DNA of 64,000 nt from Desulfosarcina widdelii (GCF_009688965.1 NZ_AP021875.1:3100001-3164000), one strand, 5' to 3'; shown: positions 42,516 through 52,136, numbered from the stretch's first letter. Made by a program: numbers and translations. Notes: a model not told the origin generated them from the sequence alone.

Positions 42516-43708
42516 TAGTTATTCCTCCCCCACACGGTAGCGATGAAATTCATACCCGATCCTCCGGATGTATTTTGGAAGATATGGCTAACACCCGGCA
42601 CCTGCCGCTCACCGGCCTTTCCCATGAGCTGACGGGCGGTCTCTACATAGGTCGCCATGCTGACACCCGACCCCGTGTGGCCCCGGCCGATGGCGTCGCC
42701 GATGGTCGCCCACGGCAGTTTTCCCCCCGGCCATGTATGGCCTTCCATGAACATCTTTCCCGCCTGGCCGGGCTCGCACAGACCGACGGTTTCCATGAAC
42801 ATGGGATGGCCCACCGGATAGGCCAGATAGATATTCCAGATATCGATCTCTTCCTTGGTGAGACCGGCTTGATCCAATGCCTCCCGGGTTCCGTTAAGAA
42901 AACCGGCTTTGACATCTTCCGTACTTCTGGTGGTTGTGAATGCGCTGAAATAGCGGGAACTCTCACCCAGTTTGACAGCGGCCGGACACCTCATTTGCTT
43001 TGCCGTATCCGCGGAGGTTACCACCAGGGCGGCACCGCCATCGGCCAGCACATTGCATTCGCGTTTGTGAAGCGGCGAAGAAACCATGCTTGACGAGAGC
43101 ACTTTTTCGACAGTGGGGGCCTCTTTGCCATAAAAAATGGAATTGGGGTCCAGGGTCGCCCATTTTCTCAATGAAACCACCACGGAGGCCATCTCTTCCT
43201 CTGTGGTACCGGACTCATACATGTAGCGCCGGGTCATCATGGCAATGACGCCGTTGTATGTCGTCCCGTAGGGGTACTCCCATTGCCGGTCGATCCCCGC
43301 CTTGGCAAAAAAGTTGATCAGATCGGAGAGCGGAATGGTGGAATGAACGGTTACGTGGGGTATCAGGACGGCCTTGGCCTGACCGGTTTCGATCAGTTGT
43401 TCCGCCAACCGGAGGCAATTGGACGTTGATGCGCCGCCGGCGTTGCAGGTGCAGACGTCCCTGCATCCCTTCAACCCCAGCTCTTCGGGTATCTTGCCGA
43501 AGGAGATCTCCGCGTACAACTCCGGCTGCGCCTGGGGCGCCACCGTAACCACCGCCTCGATGTCGTTTTTGTGTAAACCGGCATCCCGTACCGCCTGAAT
43601 GCTGGCGTCATAAATGATGTCCCACCTGGATCGATCCGGATAGGTACCGGTCGGGACCTCGCCAATGCCGATGATTGCAAGATGTTGCTTTCCCACTTGT
43701 GCCTCCAT
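42515..43708 (-). CDS. thiolase-like lipid-transfer protein (SCP-x/Ltp2 type)
   Basis: The ATG at 43708 gives the family start M-E-A-Q-V-G-K-Q-H-L-A-I-I-G-I-G-E-V-P-T-G (397 residues); an ATG 24 bases upstream is possible. The fold is that of non-decarboxylating thiolases of the Ltp/SCP-x group. A cysteine sits in the nucleophile area (V-C-T-C-N-A-G-G) and a histidine in G-R-G-H-T-G-S-G. Group members are thiolases or, with a DUF35 partner, retro-aldolases that shorten sterol side chains. It is the first gene of the reverse operon and is coupled to the DUF35-crotonase gene. Confidence 0.85.
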   Translation of the reverse strand: MEAQVGKQHLAIIGIGEVPTGTYPDRSRWDIIYDASIQAVRDAGLHKNDIEAVVTVAPQAQPELYAEISFGKIPEELGLKGCRDVCTCNAGGASTSNCLRLAEQLIETGQAKAVLIPHVTVHSTIPLSDLINFFAKAGIDRQWEYPYGTTYNGVIAMMTRRYMYESGTTEEEMASVVVSLRKWATLDPNSIFYGKEAPTVEKVLSSSMVSSPLHKRECNVLADGGAALVVTSADTAKQMRCPAAVKLGESSRYFSAFTTTRSTEDVKAGFLNGTREALDQAGLTKEEIDIWNIYLAYPVGHPMFMETVGLCEPGQAGKMFMEGHTWPGGKLPWATIGDAIGRGHTGSGVSMATYVETARQLMGKAGERQVPGVSHIFQNTSGGSGMNFIATVWGRNN

Positions 43709-43770
43709 GTAATATATCTTGACTTCCAGCATGCTTCAGTTTACAGAAAATGAGGTTTCATTTTTTATTA

Positions 43771-43804
43771 GTTTGCAAACAACAAGCTGTCAACATTTGC
43801 AAGC
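43771..43804. promoter_or_regulatory. candidate operator GTTTGCAAAC / ATTTGCAAGC
   Basis: A perfect palindrome GTTTGCAAAC (43771-43780) and a near copy ATTTGCAAGC (43795-43804) stand 24 bp apart in the divergent region between the thiolase operon and the regulator gene. The position suits binding by the MerR-TetR fusion regulator encoded next to it. Confidence 0.5.
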
Positions 43805-43962
43805 ATGAATCATTGAAATAGAATGAATTGTTTTAACACTTTAATATATTTGATAATACTAAATAGCCGAACCGGGTTCAATCCCCGCACCACCGCCATG
43901 CCTGAGGCAGCAGCCGTCAACTTTACAAAGTTCCACTCTATAGTTTCGAAAGAGGATCAGAA

Positions 43963-44814
43963 ATGAAAATAAAGGAATTGGTAGAGAAGTCAGGTCTGCC
44001 GCGATCTTCCATTCAATACTACCTTCGAGAGGGGCTGCTGCATCCGCCCCTGAAGACAGGAAAGACAATGGCCTATTATGATGAAAGCCATCTTCATCGA
44101 TTGAAACAAATCAAGAACTTGAAGAAAGACGCGCGGGTGCCGCTTTCCTTTCTCAGGGAAAGACTCAAAGAAACCGAAGAGGAATCGCAATCGCCCCCCC
44201 GGCAATACGATATCCCCCGAAAAGTGATTACAACCAATGAGAAGAAGAAAAAGAAGGCGGCAATTATCAAAAAAGCCATCGAGGTCTTCAGCCAGAAAGG
44301 CTACCATCGGACCAAGGTGGTGGATATCACCGACTCGCTTAACATTTCAACCGGTACGTTTTATATCTATTTTAAAAACAAAAGAGATCTGTTTGTCGAG
44401 GTCATTGACGATGTGTTCCGCAATATCGTAGGCGAAGCCGCCTCCTCCATAAAAACCGAAAGGGACTTCTTAAAGCGACTGGAAATCAGGGGACAAGTTT
44501 TTTATAACAATTACACCAAATACAATGAAATTTTAAACCAACTGCGCGCAGAAATAACCAGCGATGACTTATGGCCGGAAGAAAAACTAAAAAAAATCTA
44601 TCATGGATTGACCAAGCCCGTCATACGAGAAATTCAAAACGCTTCTGAAGAAGGTGTCATTAAAGAAATCGATTCTGATCTCTTGGCGTATGCCCTGACG
44701 GGGTTGATCGAGATAATGTCCTTCAGACTGTCGTTGGACAGCAAATATTCGCTTCGAGATGTTATGGCATTCATCGGGGACCTAATCGGGAGCCGGTTGG
44801 TGACGAGTAAATAA
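43963..44814 (+). CDS. MerR-TetR fusion transcriptional regulator
   Basis: The 283-residue product carries two DNA-binding domains. Residues 1-70 are a MerR winged helix ([20 protein letters not shown]). After a lysine-rich linker, residues 95-145 are a TetR HTH ([13 protein letters not shown]...[12 protein letters not shown]), followed by a TetR ligand domain. It is divergent from the catabolic operon and probably represses it, with an acyl-CoA or acid as effector (inference). GAAAGAGG precedes the ATG. The sigma-54 activator gene follows by 37 bp. Confidence 0.88.
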   Translation: MKIKELVEKSGLPRSSIQYYLREGLLHPPLKTGKTMAYYDESHLHRLKQIKNLKKDARVPLSFLRERLKETEEESQSPPRQYDIPRKVITTNEKKKKKAAIIKKAIEVFSQKGYHRTKVVDITDSLNISTGTFYIYFKNKRDLFVEVIDDVFRNIVGEAASSIKTERDFLKRLEIRGQVFYNNYTKYNEILNQLRAEITSDDLWPEEKLKKIYHGLTKPVIREIQNASEEGVIKEIDSDLLAYALTGLIEIMSFRLSLDSKYSLRDVMAFIGDLIGSRLVTSK

Positions 44815-44851
44815 CCCTACCCTAACCAACCCTTACAGGAAGGCATATCCC

Positions 44852-46618
44852 ATGGAAATAGAAGCAGATCCAAAAGAATTAGAAGCACACCTGAAGCAGC
44901 TCCAAAAAAAAATAGACGCGTACGAGACCATTTTTAAAGAAATCGAGGATGGCTACGCTGAAATCGACCTTCATGGCAGGGTCGAATCTTGTAACCCTGC
45001 GTTGTGTCGTATCATCGGATACACCGTTGATGAACTCACAGGGATGGATTACAGGGAATACATGGATGCCGATACTGCCGCAAAAGTGTATCAGGCACAC
45101 AATGAGGTCTTTAAGACAAGTGTCCCCAAAAAGTCATTTAACTATGAGATCACCGGCAAGGACGCCTCCAAACATATTGTTGAGATTTCCATTGCCCTTC
45201 GTAAAGACGATGCCGGCAATCCGGATGGATTCCGCATCTTCATGCGCGATGTCACCGAGCGTCGGATTGCCGAGCAGGAACTCTACAATCACAAAAGCCG
45301 CCTCGAGGCCATATTCCGCAGCGTCAAAGATGCCATTATCACCGTCGATCCCGATATGAACATCATCGATGCCAACGAGAGTGCCAAAACGATCTGTGGA
45401 ATCTCATCCGACGAAATGGGCGGCCATGATTTTTCACATTGTCAATGGGGCGGCTGCCAGCCATGCCGGGACGTACTCTCCGAGACGTTGAACAAAAAGA
45501 AGGCAATTTACGAATACCAGGTTGAATGCAGCCGTCGAGATCGACCCCATCAAAAAGTTATTCTCTCGAGCGCCCCATTGCTAAATGGTATGGGTGGCTT
45601 CTCAGGAGCAGTATTGGTTATCCGGGACATTACCCGAATCAACGATCTTGAAAATGAATTAAAGATGCGGCACCGGTTCCATAATATTGTAGGGAAAAAC
45701 GCAAAAATGCAGGAACTCTACAAGTTGATCGAAGATTTGGCCGACTTTGAAACTACCGTCCTGATTGCAGGTGAAAGCGGGACGGGCAAAGAACTCGTCG
45801 CCCGCGCATTGCACCAGTCCGGCAGGCGGGCCCTCAAACCGTTTATCGCCGTGAACTGCTCGGCGCTGGCTGAAAACCTGTTGGAAAGCGAACTTTTCGG
45901 CCATGTGAAAGGTGCATTTACCGGGGCAATTCACAATATGCAGGGAAGATTTCAAAAGGCGCACACCGGTACCCTCTTGTTGGATGAAATCGGTGATATT
46001 TCACCAAGAATCCAGCTGAAGCTGCTGCGGGTGCTCCAGGAAAAAACCTTTGAACGCGTCGGTGATGCAAAGGAGATCGAAGTGGATGTGCGCGTGATTG
46101 CCTGCACCAATCAAGATCTCAATGAAAAGGTTCGACGCGGGGAATTTCGGGAAGATCTCTACTATCGCCTGAAAGTCGTTGAACTCAAGGTCCCGCCGCT
46201 GCGGGAGCGCAAGGACGATATTCCGCTATTGGTGGAATACTTCAAGGAGCGGTACCAAAGAAAATTTAATATCGCTATCCCCGGCATTGCCAATGACGTG
46301 CTGCGGACGTTCATGGATTATTCATGGCCCGGGAATGTCCGTGAACTGGAGCATAGTATGGAACGCGCCGCAGTACTCTGCCACGGCCAGGCCATAACCC
46401 TCAAACAGCTTCCGCCTGAACTCAAAGAATCCATTCCCGCCGGCAAGCAAGTCCACCCGCAATCCACAGCAGAAGAACCCGAACAGATCCTGAGCGCACT
46501 CGACAAAACCGACTGGAACAAAGCCAAAGCTGCCCGCTTACTGCACATTAGCAGAAACACGCTTTATCGTAAAATGAGAAAGCATGGTCTGGCGCGTTCA
46601 ACCGACCCACATCGGTAA
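44852..46618 (+). CDS. sigma-54-dependent activator with two PAS domains
   Basis: The 588-residue product has PAS domains at about 20-140 and 145-260, an AAA+ domain (about 285-520) and a Fis-type HTH ([17 protein letters not shown]). Walker A G-E-S-G-T-G-K-E, the sigma-54 contact loop G-A-F-T-G-A and Walker B L-L-L-D-E-I-G-D are intact. The second PAS has a cysteine group, [10 protein letters not shown], which might bind a metal or act as a redox switch. There is no receiver domain, so it senses its signal directly. It follows the MerR-TetR gene and precedes the second beta-oxidation module. Confidence 0.9.
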   Translation: MEIEADPKELEAHLKQLQKKIDAYETIFKEIEDGYAEIDLHGRVESCNPALCRIIGYTVDELTGMDYREYMDADTAAKVYQAHNEVFKTSVPKKSFNYEITGKDASKHIVEISIALRKDDAGNPDGFRIFMRDVTERRIAEQELYNHKSRLEAIFRSVKDAIITVDPDMNIIDANESAKTICGISSDEMGGHDFSHCQWGGCQPCRDVLSETLNKKKAIYEYQVECSRRDRPHQKVILSSAPLLNGMGGFSGAVLVIRDITRINDLENELKMRHRFHNIVGKNAKMQELYKLIEDLADFETTVLIAGESGTGKELVARALHQSGRRALKPFIAVNCSALAENLLESELFGHVKGAFTGAIHNMQGRFQKAHTGTLLLDEIGDISPRIQLKLLRVLQEKTFERVGDAKEIEVDVRVIACTNQDLNEKVRRGEFREDLYYRLKVVELKVPPLRERKDDIPLLVEYFKERYQRKFNIAIPGIANDVLRTFMDYSWPGNVRELEHSMERAAVLCHGQAITLKQLPPELKESIPAGKQVHPQSTAEEPEQILSALDKTDWNKAKAARLLHISRNTLYRKMRKHGLARSTDPHR

Positions 46619-46701
46619 CCACCCAAGGACGCACCTACTTTACGCCATCCTCGGCCTGTTCCATCGGGCGGATCGGATTTCCGTCTTTCGCCTGCATCGA
46701 G

Positions 46702-46749
46702 TGTAACCTGCAACACATGTGCCCTGTTACACATATGTATCATGGCACA
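46702..46749. promoter_or_regulatory. nested inverted repeats, candidate activator-binding site
   Basis: TGTAAC (46702-46707) is the inverse of GTTACA (46726-46731). TGTGCC (46718-46723) is the inverse of GGCACA (46744-46749). They lie about 390-430 bases before the thiolase gene, a normal distance for an upstream activating site of a sigma-54 activator such as the one encoded just before. The rest of 46619-46957 shows nothing else I recognise; no clear -24/-12 promoter was found. Confidence 0.4.
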
Positions 46750-46957
46750 CATATTTCACCATTTCACGGCCATAGATAGATGCCTAAAACCAGAAGAAAC
46801 TAAAATCACACCAGAATTTTACACCCCCAGTGCGTCCGACAGCTGGCATACCTCTTGATTGTGGGACATAAGCGTGCCGAATTGGTTATCCGTTAAAAAG
46901 AACCGCGCGATCGCTGCAAAGGCATGGCATGCATCGTTTTAAACTTCTTGATGAAAG

Positions 46958-47103
46958 CAACAATGAGAGTCTCGCAAAAAGTCCCGGACTCGTCATGCCG
47001 GACTTGATCCGGCATCCAGAAGGCATTGAAATGACTGGATTCCGGCATATGCCGGAATGACGACAACTTGCGATTTCCGACTTTTTGCGAAAGCATCAAC
47101 AAT
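46958..47103. mobile_element. MITE family A, copy 2, with CAACAAT flanks
   Basis: The element (about 46965-47096) has inverted ends GTCTCGCAAAAAGTC and GACTTTTTGCGA and the shared GTCATGCCGG...GCCGGAATGAC core. It is flanked on both sides by CAACAAT (46958-46964 and 47097-47103), the remains of a target duplication. It sits just upstream of the thiolase gene and could affect its expression. Confidence 0.75.
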
Positions 47104-47132
47104 ACTCACCAACCACATAGGAGTCGGATGCC

Positions 47133-48339
47133 ATGGCACGAGAAGTGGTTTTTATCGATGCAGTGAGAACCCCCTTCGGGCGTATGGGTGGAACGCTGAA
47201 GGATATTTTCAATTCCAAACTGGCAAGTATCGGTCTGAAGGGACTTCTCGATAAAACCGGAATCCTCGAAAAGGCCAGGGTTGACTGTTTTTTCATGGGC
47301 AGCGCCGCTCATTGTTCCCACGCCCCTGAATCCAGCCAGGTGTGCTGCACTGGACGCCGGCGTGGGTTATGCGACATCCGCGTCTTACATCGAAATGCAG
47401 TGCGGTTCGGCCATCGACAGTATCAACCATGCCGCCTGGAAGATTCTGGCGGGCCAGGCCGATGTCATCGTCGCCGGCGGATCCGAATCTTACAGCCAGA
47501 TGTTCGCCAAATTTCCCATGTCTCAGGCACCCTACCGCCAGATCCCGCCCGCGGCCATTATTCAGACCCTTTCGCCGGTGACGGCTGAGCAGATCGGCAT
47601 GGGGCTGACCGCCGAAAACCTTCAGGAGAGGTACAACATTCCCCGCGAGGCGTCGGACGCGTTCGCCTTCAACAGCCAGATGCGCGCCAAGACGGCCTGG
47701 GGCAAGGGGTTTTTCAACGGGGAAATCATCCCCGTCACCATCCCCGGCACCCGAAAGACACCGGAGGTCGTTTTCGACAGAGACGAACATCTCCGGCCCG
47801 ACACCACCCTGGCAGGACTCGCCAAGCTGAAGCCTGTGTTCAAGGACGGCGGTACGGTGACGGCCGGCAACGCATCTGGCCTCAACGACGGCAGCGCCTT
47901 TGTGCTGATGATGGCCGCCGAGAAAGCCGAGGAACTCGGCTACGAACCCATGGCGCGTTGGGTCTGCGGAGCCGATTGCGGTGTAGACCCCAAAATCATG
48001 GGTATCGGCCCGGCCTACGCCATTGTCGATGCCCTCAGACGCGCCGGCCTGACGCTCGACGACATGGATGTCATGGAGTGCAACGAAGCATTCGCGGTCC
48101 AGAACCTGGCCGTGATCAAGGAGGTGGAAAAGCAGACCGGTTGCAAGGTGGATATGGACAAGTGGAACCCCAACGGCGGGGCCATCGCCTACGGCCACAC
48201 CAACAGCGCATCGGGAGCCCGGGTGGGCATGTTTGCCATGCGGGAACTGATCCGGCAGGGTGGACGCTACGGCTTTTTCAGCTCCTGCTGCGGCGGTGGG
48301 CTGGGCGTGGTGACCTTGATTGAAAACCTCAAAAGATAA
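47133..48339 (+). CDS. acetyl-CoA acyltransferase (thiolase) with one-base frameshift
   Basis: The N-terminal part (A-R-E-V-V-F-I-D-A-V-R-T-P-F-G-R) starts at ATG 47133 behind TAGGAG. The rest lies in the +1 frame from L-N-P-A-R-C-A-A-L. The switch is in a CCCC run at 47323-47326; removing one C restores a normal thiolase of about 401 residues. The catalytic residues are present after the shift: Cys in M-Q-C-G-S-A-I-D, His in Y-G-H-T-N-S-A-S and Cys in S-S-C-C-G-G-G. A sequencing or assembly error, a true mutation, or slippage at the C-run are all possible. It would carry out thiolytic cleavage for the forward module. Confidence 0.8.
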
Positions 48340-48353
48340 ATGAAGGAGAATTG

Positions 48354-49229
48354 ATGATGAGAATTGATGATATCAAAAACATCTGTGTCGTCGGGGCCGG
48401 CAACATGGGCCACCAGATTTCGCTGCACTGCGCCATCATGGGATTCAACACCTTCTGCACGGATGTCAGCAAAAAAGTCCTGGCAAAAGCCGACGCATTC
48501 GTGGATAAATACCTGTCCGGACGCGTCGAAAAGGGGAAGCTGACAACACAACAGGCAGCGGCCGCCCGGTCACGAATTCGTTTTATGCCGTCCATGGAAG
48601 ATGCCGCCAAAGACGCGGATTACATCATCGAAGCCGTTCTGGAGGTGCTTGACCTCAAGCGAAAAATTTTCGCAGACCTGGACAGGATCGCTCCGCCCCA
48701 CGCCATTCTGGCGACAAACTCCTCGGCCATCGTCAGTTCCAAAATCGCCGATGCCACAGGGCGGCCGGACAAGGTCATCAACCTGCACTTTTTCAATCCT
48801 GCGTTGGTGATGAAGCTTGTGGAAGTGGTGCAAGGCCCGCATGTGTCCGAGGAGACCGTTCAGGTCAGCATGGAATTATGCGAGCGCCTTAAAAAAATCT
48901 CCGTGCATGTGAAAAAGGAAGTCAAAGGTTTTTTGCTGAACCGCATCCTGCTCAGCATGTTCAAGGAAGCCTTCTGGCTTCTTGACATGGACGTTGCTTC
49001 CATCGAAGACATCGACAAGGCCTGCGTGTATGGTGCCGGGCACCCCATGGGGCCGTTTACCCTGAATGACCTCACCGGTATCGATTTGCAGTATATCATG
49101 GACTTGGAAACTTTCCGGGAGACGGGCAACGTTGCCGATCTGCCGTCGCCAAGCCTTGTGGAACGATATGTCAAAGGCTGCTATGGTAAAAAGACCGGCA
49201 GGGGCTGGTATGATTACAGCGACAAATGA
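48354..49229 (+). CDS. 3-hydroxyacyl-CoA dehydrogenase
   Basis: The ATG at 48354 follows AAGGAG; ATG 48357 and TTG 48351 are close alternatives. The 291-residue product has the NAD motif V-V-G-A-G-N-M-G-H-Q-I and the catalytic His in L-H-F-F-N-P. The C-terminal domain shows K-G-F-L-L-N-R and the G-H-P-M-G-P-F-T-L motif. It oxidises a 3-hydroxyacyl-CoA to the 3-oxo ester, the step before the thiolase encoded directly upstream. It is the single-domain type without a crotonase part; the hydratase may come from the DUF35 fusion. Confidence 0.92.
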   Translation: MMRIDDIKNICVVGAGNMGHQISLHCAIMGFNTFCTDVSKKVLAKADAFVDKYLSGRVEKGKLTTQQAAAARSRIRFMPSMEDAAKDADYIIEAVLEVLDLKRKIFADLDRIAPPHAILATNSSAIVSSKIADATGRPDKVINLHFFNPALVMKLVEVVQGPHVSEETVQVSMELCERLKKISVHVKKEVKGFLLNRILLSMFKEAFWLLDMDVASIEDIDKACVYGAGHPMGPFTLNDLTGIDLQYIMDLETFRETGNVADLPSPSLVERYVKGCYGKKTGRGWYDYSDK

Positions 49230-49329
49230 CACCTGACCCATCAACAAAGGAAACACGCAGCATGGCTTCTCACTTTATCGTGTTTAACAAGGAAAAACGA
49301 AAAGCACAGTTCAAAGGAAGGTAAGAGAA

Positions 49330-51132
49330 ATGGAGACAAAATTCCTCAGTGAAACCAACCTCAAGTTTCTCCTGCACGATGTCCATGAGATATCTGCCCT
49401 GACCGAATACGACGCCTACCGCCACCAGAACCGGAAGATGTTCGACATGGTGATGGGGGCGGCCCTGGATCTCGCGAAAACAAAGCTCTATCCCATTCTC
49501 GAAGAGATGGATGAAAACATTCCGGAGCTGTTGGACGGCTCGGTCCGGGTGCATTCGGCGGTTCGCAACCTGATGAAAGAGTACGGTGAAGGGGGCTGGA
49601 TCGGGGCATCGTTTCCGGAACAATACGGCGGGGAGCAGCTGCCCCTGGCCGTGGCCATGGCCACCAGGTATATTTTCGCTGCCGCGAACTACAGCGCCAG
49701 TACCTTCCCGGAACTCACCGCAGGTGCGGCCCACCTGATCATCTCCTTCGGCAGCGAAGATATGGTGGCAGCCTATGTCCCCAACATGCTGTCCGGCAAA
49801 TGGCAGGGCACCATGGCCCTTACGGAACCCGAAGCCGGCAGTTCTCTGGCAGATATCACCGCCAGTGCCAGTCCGGCCGGCGATGGAAGCTACCGGATAA
49901 AAGGCCAGAAAATCTTTATCTCCGGAGGGGACCACGACGGGGTGGACAACGTGGTTCATCTCATGCTGGCCAAAATCGATGGGGCCCCGGCAGGGGTCAA
50001 GGGCATCTCGTTGTTCGTGGTGCCCAAGAAACGCATCGATCCTGCAGGCGCCCTGGTTGGGAACGATATCGTGGTTTCTCAGGTCTTTCACAAGCTCGGT
50101 TACCGTGGAAATCCCATCACGCAACTGAGCATCGGTGAAAACGGCGACTGCCATGGCTTCCTGCTGGGGGAGCCTCACAAAGGCCTGGCCTACATGTTCC
50201 AGATGATGAACGAAGCAAGGCTCGGTGTCGGTATGGGGGCTGCCGCCATTGCCTCCGCCGCTTACTATGCGGCCCTGGAATATACCAGGGGCCGAACCCA
50301 GGGAAGAAAAATAGGGCAAAAAAACCTCGCAGATCCCCAGGTGCCCATCATCGAACATGCGGATGTCAAACGTATGCTCCTGTTCCAGCGATCCGTGGTC
50401 GAGGGTTCCCTGTCCCTGCTTTTACAGTGCAGCATGTATGCGGACCTGGCGCACCTCCAGGATGGCGAAGATAAAACGAAGCATGCCCTCCTGCTCGACC
50501 TGCTCACCCCGGTGGCAAAATCCTATCCTTCGGAGATGGGAATCCTGACCACCAGTCAGGCCATCCAGTGCCTGGGCGGATACGGATACTGCAAGGATTT
50601 CCCCGTGGAGCAATACTACCGCGATGTGCGCATCCATCCTATCCATGAGGGGACAACCGGCATCCAAGGCATGGACTTGCTGGGGCGCAAGGTCACGATG
50701 CACGGCGGCGAATCCTTTAATCTGTTCAACAAGGAGGTTGGCAGCACGATAGCACACGCGCGCAGGTCGCCCGAGCTGGCTGCCAGTGCAGATCAGCTGG
50801 AAGCCTCATTGATCGAGCTTCAGAACGTTACCCGGCACAAAATCGAGCAGGCCGCCACCAGTGGTCCTGAGGTCTTCCTGGCGGATGCAACCCTGTATCT
50901 TGAGTACTTCGGAATCATCGTGATTGCATGGCAGTGGCTCAAGCAGGCCATCGTGGCCCAATCCCAATTGGAAAAAGCCAGCCGTATCAGGCGCAGCTTT
51001 TTAACTGGCAAAATGTTTACATTTCGGTACTTCTTTGCCTACGAGCTTCCCAAAACCAAGGGACTGAGGAGCCGTTTGCTGGACACCGACCCCCTGACCG
51101 TACGAATGGAATCATCCTTTTTCAATGATTAA
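49330..51132 (+). CDS. long-form acyl-CoA dehydrogenase (600 aa)
   Basis: The 600-residue flavoprotein is of the long group with an extra C-terminal domain (after about residue 460) often paired with electron-transfer flavoprotein in Proteobacteria. Motifs seen are A-L-T-E-P-E-A-G-S-S-L, I-F-I-S-G-G-D-H-D, and the intact catalytic Glu in I-H-E-G-T-T-G-I-Q. GGAAGG precedes the ATG. With the thiolase and hydroxyacyl-CoA dehydrogenase it makes a three-gene oxidation module. It differs from the reverse-operon acyl-CoA dehydrogenase, which lacks this Glu. Confidence 0.9.
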   Translation: METKFLSETNLKFLLHDVHEISALTEYDAYRHQNRKMFDMVMGAALDLAKTKLYPILEEMDENIPELLDGSVRVHSAVRNLMKEYGEGGWIGASFPEQYGGEQLPLAVAMATRYIFAAANYSASTFPELTAGAAHLIISFGSEDMVAAYVPNMLSGKWQGTMALTEPEAGSSLADITASASPAGDGSYRIKGQKIFISGGDHDGVDNVVHLMLAKIDGAPAGVKGISLFVVPKKRIDPAGALVGNDIVVSQVFHKLGYRGNPITQLSIGENGDCHGFLLGEPHKGLAYMFQMMNEARLGVGMGAAAIASAAYYAALEYTRGRTQGRKIGQKNLADPQVPIIEHADVKRMLLFQRSVVEGSLSLLLQCSMYADLAHLQDGEDKTKHALLLDLLTPVAKSYPSEMGILTTSQAIQCLGGYGYCKDFPVEQYYRDVRIHPIHEGTTGIQGMDLLGRKVTMHGGESFNLFNKEVGSTIAHARRSPELAASADQLEASLIELQNVTRHKIEQAATSGPEVFLADATLYLEYFGIIVIAWQWLKQAIVAQSQLEKASRIRRSFLTGKMFTFRYFFAYELPKTKGLRSRLLDTDPLTVRMESSFFND

Positions 51133-51196
51133 CAGCCTGTCAACGTATCGAGAAGTCAGACCATAATGGGCCGCCTGCTGCCCACAAGGAAAGAAA

Positions 51197-51232
51197 ACGG
51201 CGATTGAAGGAGAAAATTCCTTCAATCGCCGT
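51197..51232 (+). terminator. perfect 15-bp hairpin after beta-oxidation module
   Basis: ACGGCGATTGAAGGA (51197-51211) pairs fully with 51218-51232 around a six-base loop. It lies 65 bases after the acyl-CoA dehydrogenase stop. There is no T-run, so termination may be Rho-assisted or the hairpin may only stabilise the mRNA 3' end. Confidence 0.5.
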
Positions 51233-51741
51233 CCATATTCCCGGTTTTCGAACCTGTACCGGATAGTTTCCTTAAAACGCTCTTTTTGAACCCGAAAACA
51301 TCGATTTAAGACAGAAAAACGGGCCTGATTTTGACCTAACCCATCGATATATTGGCATTCTGCTTGGTCCGACCCGATTTCATTTCGACCCCAACGCCCC
51401 GTTAAAAATAAACAAACCAGTTAGCTTTTGTTTATATCAAATCATCTGCTGCTCATAATGTAGTTTTTCAACTCTAAATTGAGCACATTCCTCACCCTGC
51501 ACTTTTTTATCGTCGAAAAGAGCTATATTCGAGCCACTGCTGATAGAGCTCTTAAAAACAACACCATCATATCCACATCTCTTTATAAACTCGCATATCC
51601 GAACAAGACATTCTCTTTTCCCCTCCCCTTGTTGCTCTCCTCATCAATCTGCCGGCAAAACCTAGTAAATATTCGGGCCTGTAGGACCCGGCTTTGGGTT
51701 CCCCCTTGAAGTGGGGTTGAATGCAATCACGAGAAACAATA

Positions 51742-51871
51742 GGCGTCAGAAGACAAAATTCAGAAGCCAGAAGGATTTTGATGTCGCTTCGCTCCGTCTT
51801 TTGGAAAAAATCGAATGCGCCGAAGGCGAAAACCTTATTCTGAATTCTGGATTCTGACTCCTGAATTCCTA
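51742..51871. repeat. imperfect inverted repeat
   Basis: The left arm (GTCAGAAG...TTCAGAAGCCAGAAGG) and the right arm (CCTTATTCTGAATTCTGGATTCTGAC) are rough inverses, both made of TCAGAA/TTCTGA words. The rest of the 900-bp gap 51133-51977 shows no gene. Confidence 0.4.
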
Positions 51872-51977
51872 CACGACTAATACGGCGGAGCCAATTATCT
51901 CTGACTTGGCCCAGAAGACCAGGTTTTCTGGATCGAATAAAAAAAATCAAGGCTGAAAGTTACACCCTCATCGAGTC

Positions 51978-52007
51978 TTGACATGACCGGCGCATTCGCG
52001 CTATGTA
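51978..52007 (+). promoter_or_regulatory. sigma-70 promoter for leader peptide and asd
   Basis: TTGACA (51978-51983) is followed after 18 bases by TATGTA (52002-52007). Transcription would begin near 52014, about 33 bases before the leader-peptide ATG and 225 before asd. Confidence 0.6.
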
Positions 52008-52046
52008 ATTCGTAAAAAGCCTTAAAACAAGAAAAAAATAATCCGT

Positions 52047-52136
52047 ATGAAACAACGCTTCACCATCATGACCACTACCACCAGGACCAAGCGTCTCAGG
52101 GCTTGGTGCGGTCATTTTGCCGGGGAATGTTTATAA
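52047..52136 (+). CDS. threonine-rich leader peptide of asd attenuator
   Basis: The 29-residue frame reads M-K-Q-R-F-T-I-M-T-T-T-T-R-T-K-R and then ends at TAA 52134. Six of its first 14 codons are Thr, with one Ile and one internal Met, the end products of the aspartate pathway. It closely resembles the layout of enterobacterial ThrL. The Thr codons end at 52088, where the first arm of the attenuator begins (52086). No clear Shine-Dalgarno precedes the ATG, an oddity; the upstream sequence is A-rich. The peptide itself need not have a function. Translation of it is expected to measure charged tRNA-Thr. Confidence 0.75.
   Translation: MKQRFTIMTTTTRTKRLRAWCGHFAGECL

Noticed and set aside
46743..46757. 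TGGCAC as the -24 part of a sigma-54 promoter
   Set aside because: No TTGC or GC follows at the correct -12 distance.
49270..50358. 362-codon open frame on the minus strand
   Set aside because: It is antisense to the acyl-CoA dehydrogenase, whose motifs are unambiguous.
52014..52046. Threonyl T-box in the asd leader
   Set aside because: No T-box consensus is present; the leader peptide and overlapping hairpins explain the region better.
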